Assembly: GCA_947494865.1 (NCBI GenBank) | Contig: CANMAT010000227.1 | Span: forward strand, 1-6,407 | Length of the DNA stretch: 6,407 nt | Source: Deltaproteobacteria bacterium | GTDB lineage: Bacteria > Myxococcota_A > Polyangia > Polyangiales > Ga0077539 | Reading direction: 5' to 3' | In this document: positions 4,913 to 6,407 of the stretch, piece after piece | Layout of the letters: every line of letters begins with the position of its first letter | How positions within the stretch are numbered: position 1 is the first letter of the stretch | Notes under the pieces: generated by a model | What the model saw: only the letters and a program-made list of their open reading frames with translations | Databases searched by the model: none | What the model was told of the DNA's origin: nothing | Program-made: the position numbers and the translations under genes

Positions 4913-6407
4913 TCAGGCGCGTCCGCGCACGGCACCGGCGCGCGAGGGCAGCACCGCACGCAGCTCGCTTCGCTCGGTCTCCTCCTCGGTTGAGAGGCCC
5001 TCGTCGAGCTCCTTGATGTTGAGCGTCGCGAGGCGGTCGAGCCGCACGCGCCCCTCGTTCGACTGCTCCACGCCCACGCCGAAGACGCCAGTACTGTAGG
5101 CGTCGAGGAGGTTGCCGTAGCGCAAACGATTGAGCTCGCCGGGCGTCGCCATGCGCGGCTCGCTCGCAGCACCGGGGCTGGGGAGAAGCAGCACGGAGTC
5201 GGCGGCCTGACACACGATCGCGCTGTGCGTCGCCGTGATGAACTGAACCTTCGGGAAGCAGCGCTTGAACCACGCCCCGATGCGCTGCTGCCACTGCGGG
5301 TGCAGGTGCGCGTCGACCTCGTCGATGAGCACCGTTCCCGCGACGGCGACGTGCAGCGCGGGTGTCTTGGCGAACACGCGCTCGTGCCCGTACTCCGCGG
5401 CGAGGTGGCGGAGCAGGTCGAGCGCGAGGCTCAACATCGAGCGGTAACCGTCGGAGAGATCGATCACGAGCACGCGCAGTCCGTTGCCGTCGCGGCACCA
5501 GACGCCGTCGGCGTCGGGCTCTTCGATGCGAACGTTGTCAGGCAGAAAACTCGTCGTGTTGATGAACGCGAGAAGGTCTTTGAGAAAGGCGTCTTCGGGC
5601 GGTGTTGGTGTGATCGTGCGGGCGCGCACCCACAGGTTCTTGAGCCACTCGATCGCGTCGGAGAGCGCCGCGCGCTCGTCGAAGAGCGTGAGCACGCGCT
5701 GCAGCCGAGGATGATCGTTGAAACCCTTCACCCACTCTGCGTCGCCTCCGGTGAAGCGCCGGAAGGGACCGTAGGCCGCCAGGAAGCCGCCATGCACGAG
5801 GCGCTCGAGGCTCTGCACGTCGACCGAGGACGCTGCGACGTCGGGCTTCGGCGAAGGCACCCGTTGCAGGGTGAGCGCGAGCTCCGTCGTCGCGGCGCCG
5901 GCCTCGTCGGGCTGCAGCGTGACGGTGACGGCGCCCCGCTCTTCGTTCGTTCGCAACCACGACGACCAGCTCTGCCGGAGGGCTTCTCGCTCGCTGCGAT
6001 CGAGCAGGCACAGCGCGATCGCGCGGAGCAGGCTCGTCTTGCCCGAGGCGTTGTCGCCGAGCACCACGTGCCAGCCCGCGCGCGCCTCGGGGGCCTCCCA
6101 CGTGAGGTGCGCGAACATCCGAAGCGACCGCATCTCGACGCGTGCGATGGCGCCGTACACGGGGATGCGTTCGAGCTTCGGAGGCGGTGCGGTAACAGCG
6201 CCCGACATGGGCGACGAAGGCCCAATCACGCTGACGTCGATGTTGCGGAGGAGGGCCGCGATGAACGCGGAAAGTTCCTCGAGCTGCTGCGCGAACCACC
6301 CCTCCGAGGCAAGCACGGCGAGCACGGGGCATCCCCGTCGACTCGCAACCGTGAAGGCATCGATCGAGAGCCTGCTCTGGGCAAGCCACACATCCGTCGG
6401 CGTCGCC
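4913..6407 (-). CDS. RecF/OLD-type P-loop ATPase, PtuA-like, with an unassigned N-terminal extension (5' end may lie outside window)
   Basis: A GTG at 6391 gives 492 residues, but the frame stays open to the window edge, so the true start may lie outside. An internal ATG at 6208 would give 431 residues. Numbering from the GTG: an N-terminal segment (1-61) of unknown type, a linker to about 72, then an ABC-type ATPase core. This has Walker A GDNASGKTS (112-120), AYGPFRRF (206-213, near the usual Q-loop region), signature-like LSDGYRS (312-318), Walker B TVLIDEVDAHLHP (353-365) and H-loop THS (388-390). No TOPRIM domain is seen, unlike true OLD nucleases. This AAA_21/AAA_15-like ATPase next to an HNH gene is the PtuA arrangement of Septu, where the ATPase assembles with PtuB and restrains or directs it during phage attack. 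SMC-like or generic RecF-like ATPases are alternatives, but long coiled coils are absent. Confidence 0.88.
   Translation of the reverse strand, partial: ATPTDVWLAQSRLSIDAFTVASRRGCPVLAVLASEGWFAQQLEELSAFIAALLRNIDVSVIGPSSPMSGAVTAPPPKLERIPVYGAIARVEMRSLRMFAHLTWEAPEARAGWHVVLGDNASGKTSLLRAIALCLLDRSEREALRQSWSSWLRTNEERGAVTVTLQPDEAGAATTELALTLQRVPSPKPDVAASSVDVQSLERLVHGGFLAAYGPFRRFTGGDAEWVKGFNDHPRLQRVLTLFDERAALSDAIEWLKNLWVRARTITPTPPEDAFLKDLLAFINTTSFLPDNVRIEEPDADGVWCRDGNGLRVLVIDLSDGYRSMLSLALDLLRHLAAEYGHERVFAKTPALHVAVAGTVLIDEVDAHLHPQWQQRIGAWFKRCFPKVQFITATHSAIVCQAADSVLLLPSPGAASEPRMATPGELNRLRYGNLLDAYSTGVFGVGVEQSNEGRVRLDRLATLNIKELDEGLSTEEETERSELRAVLPSRAGAVRGRA

Noticed and set aside
4899..5498. A 200-residue N-terminal extension of the HNH protein in the same frame.
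   Set aside because: It lies entirely over the ATPase gene except for the short gap, is Arg/Ala-rich, and ends at the well-placed GGGAGG plus ATG start.
4913..6407. Calling the ATPase a full OLD-family nuclease.
   Set aside because: After the H-loop only about 100 residues remain, and no TOPRIM motif (E...DxD) is visible.

Overview
The window is high-GC DNA in which every supportable gene lies on the minus strand, so transcription runs from right to left. The organism is probably a myxobacterium or close relative (Myxococcota, Polyangia-like). Reasons: very high third-position GC, a run of predicted secreted lipoproteins, Asp/Val-rich low-complexity linkers (DVVDVTD-type), cysteine repeats of the CGGxCRNLxxDPxNCGxCGxxC type, and a lipoprotein fused to a formylglycine-generating-enzyme-like (SUMF1) domain. 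This is inferred from style, not from a marker gene.

Right part (4098-6407): a two-gene module. A P-loop ATPase of the RecF/OLD/AAA_21 type is followed, 14 bp after its stop, by a zinc-finger HNH nuclease with a strong GGGAGG ribosome binding site. The pairing, the order and the HNH motifs match the PtuA/PtuB architecture of Septu anti-phage defence, which also occurs as the effector of some retrons. The ATPase frame stays open to the window edge and carries at least 61 residues in front of the usual ATPase start that I cannot assign.

Middle (2453-4018): a modular lipoprotein made of a signal peptide, a D-rich tandem-repeat stalk, three cysteine-rich repeats and a SUMF1-like domain that appears to lack the catalytic cysteine pair. 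Then, after a 103 bp gap, comes a second lipoprotein (856-2349) with a similar D-rich linker and a PQQ-sugar-dehydrogenase-like beta-propeller containing a duplicated DxNxD calcium-type motif.

Left part (1-837): 18 bp further on is a short lipoprotein of unknown function with a His/Met/Pro-rich linker. Its stop overlaps (ATGA) the start of a gene whose first 59 residues look like the SirB1/transglutaminase-like family and which runs off the window. The propeller, small lipoprotein and SirB1-like genes probably form one transcription unit. The SUMF1-like gene may be separate, with 79 bp upstream and 103 bp downstream.

No RNA genes, CRISPR arrays, insertion sequences or convincing intrinsic terminators were seen. 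No gene-free stretch exceeds about 105 bp.
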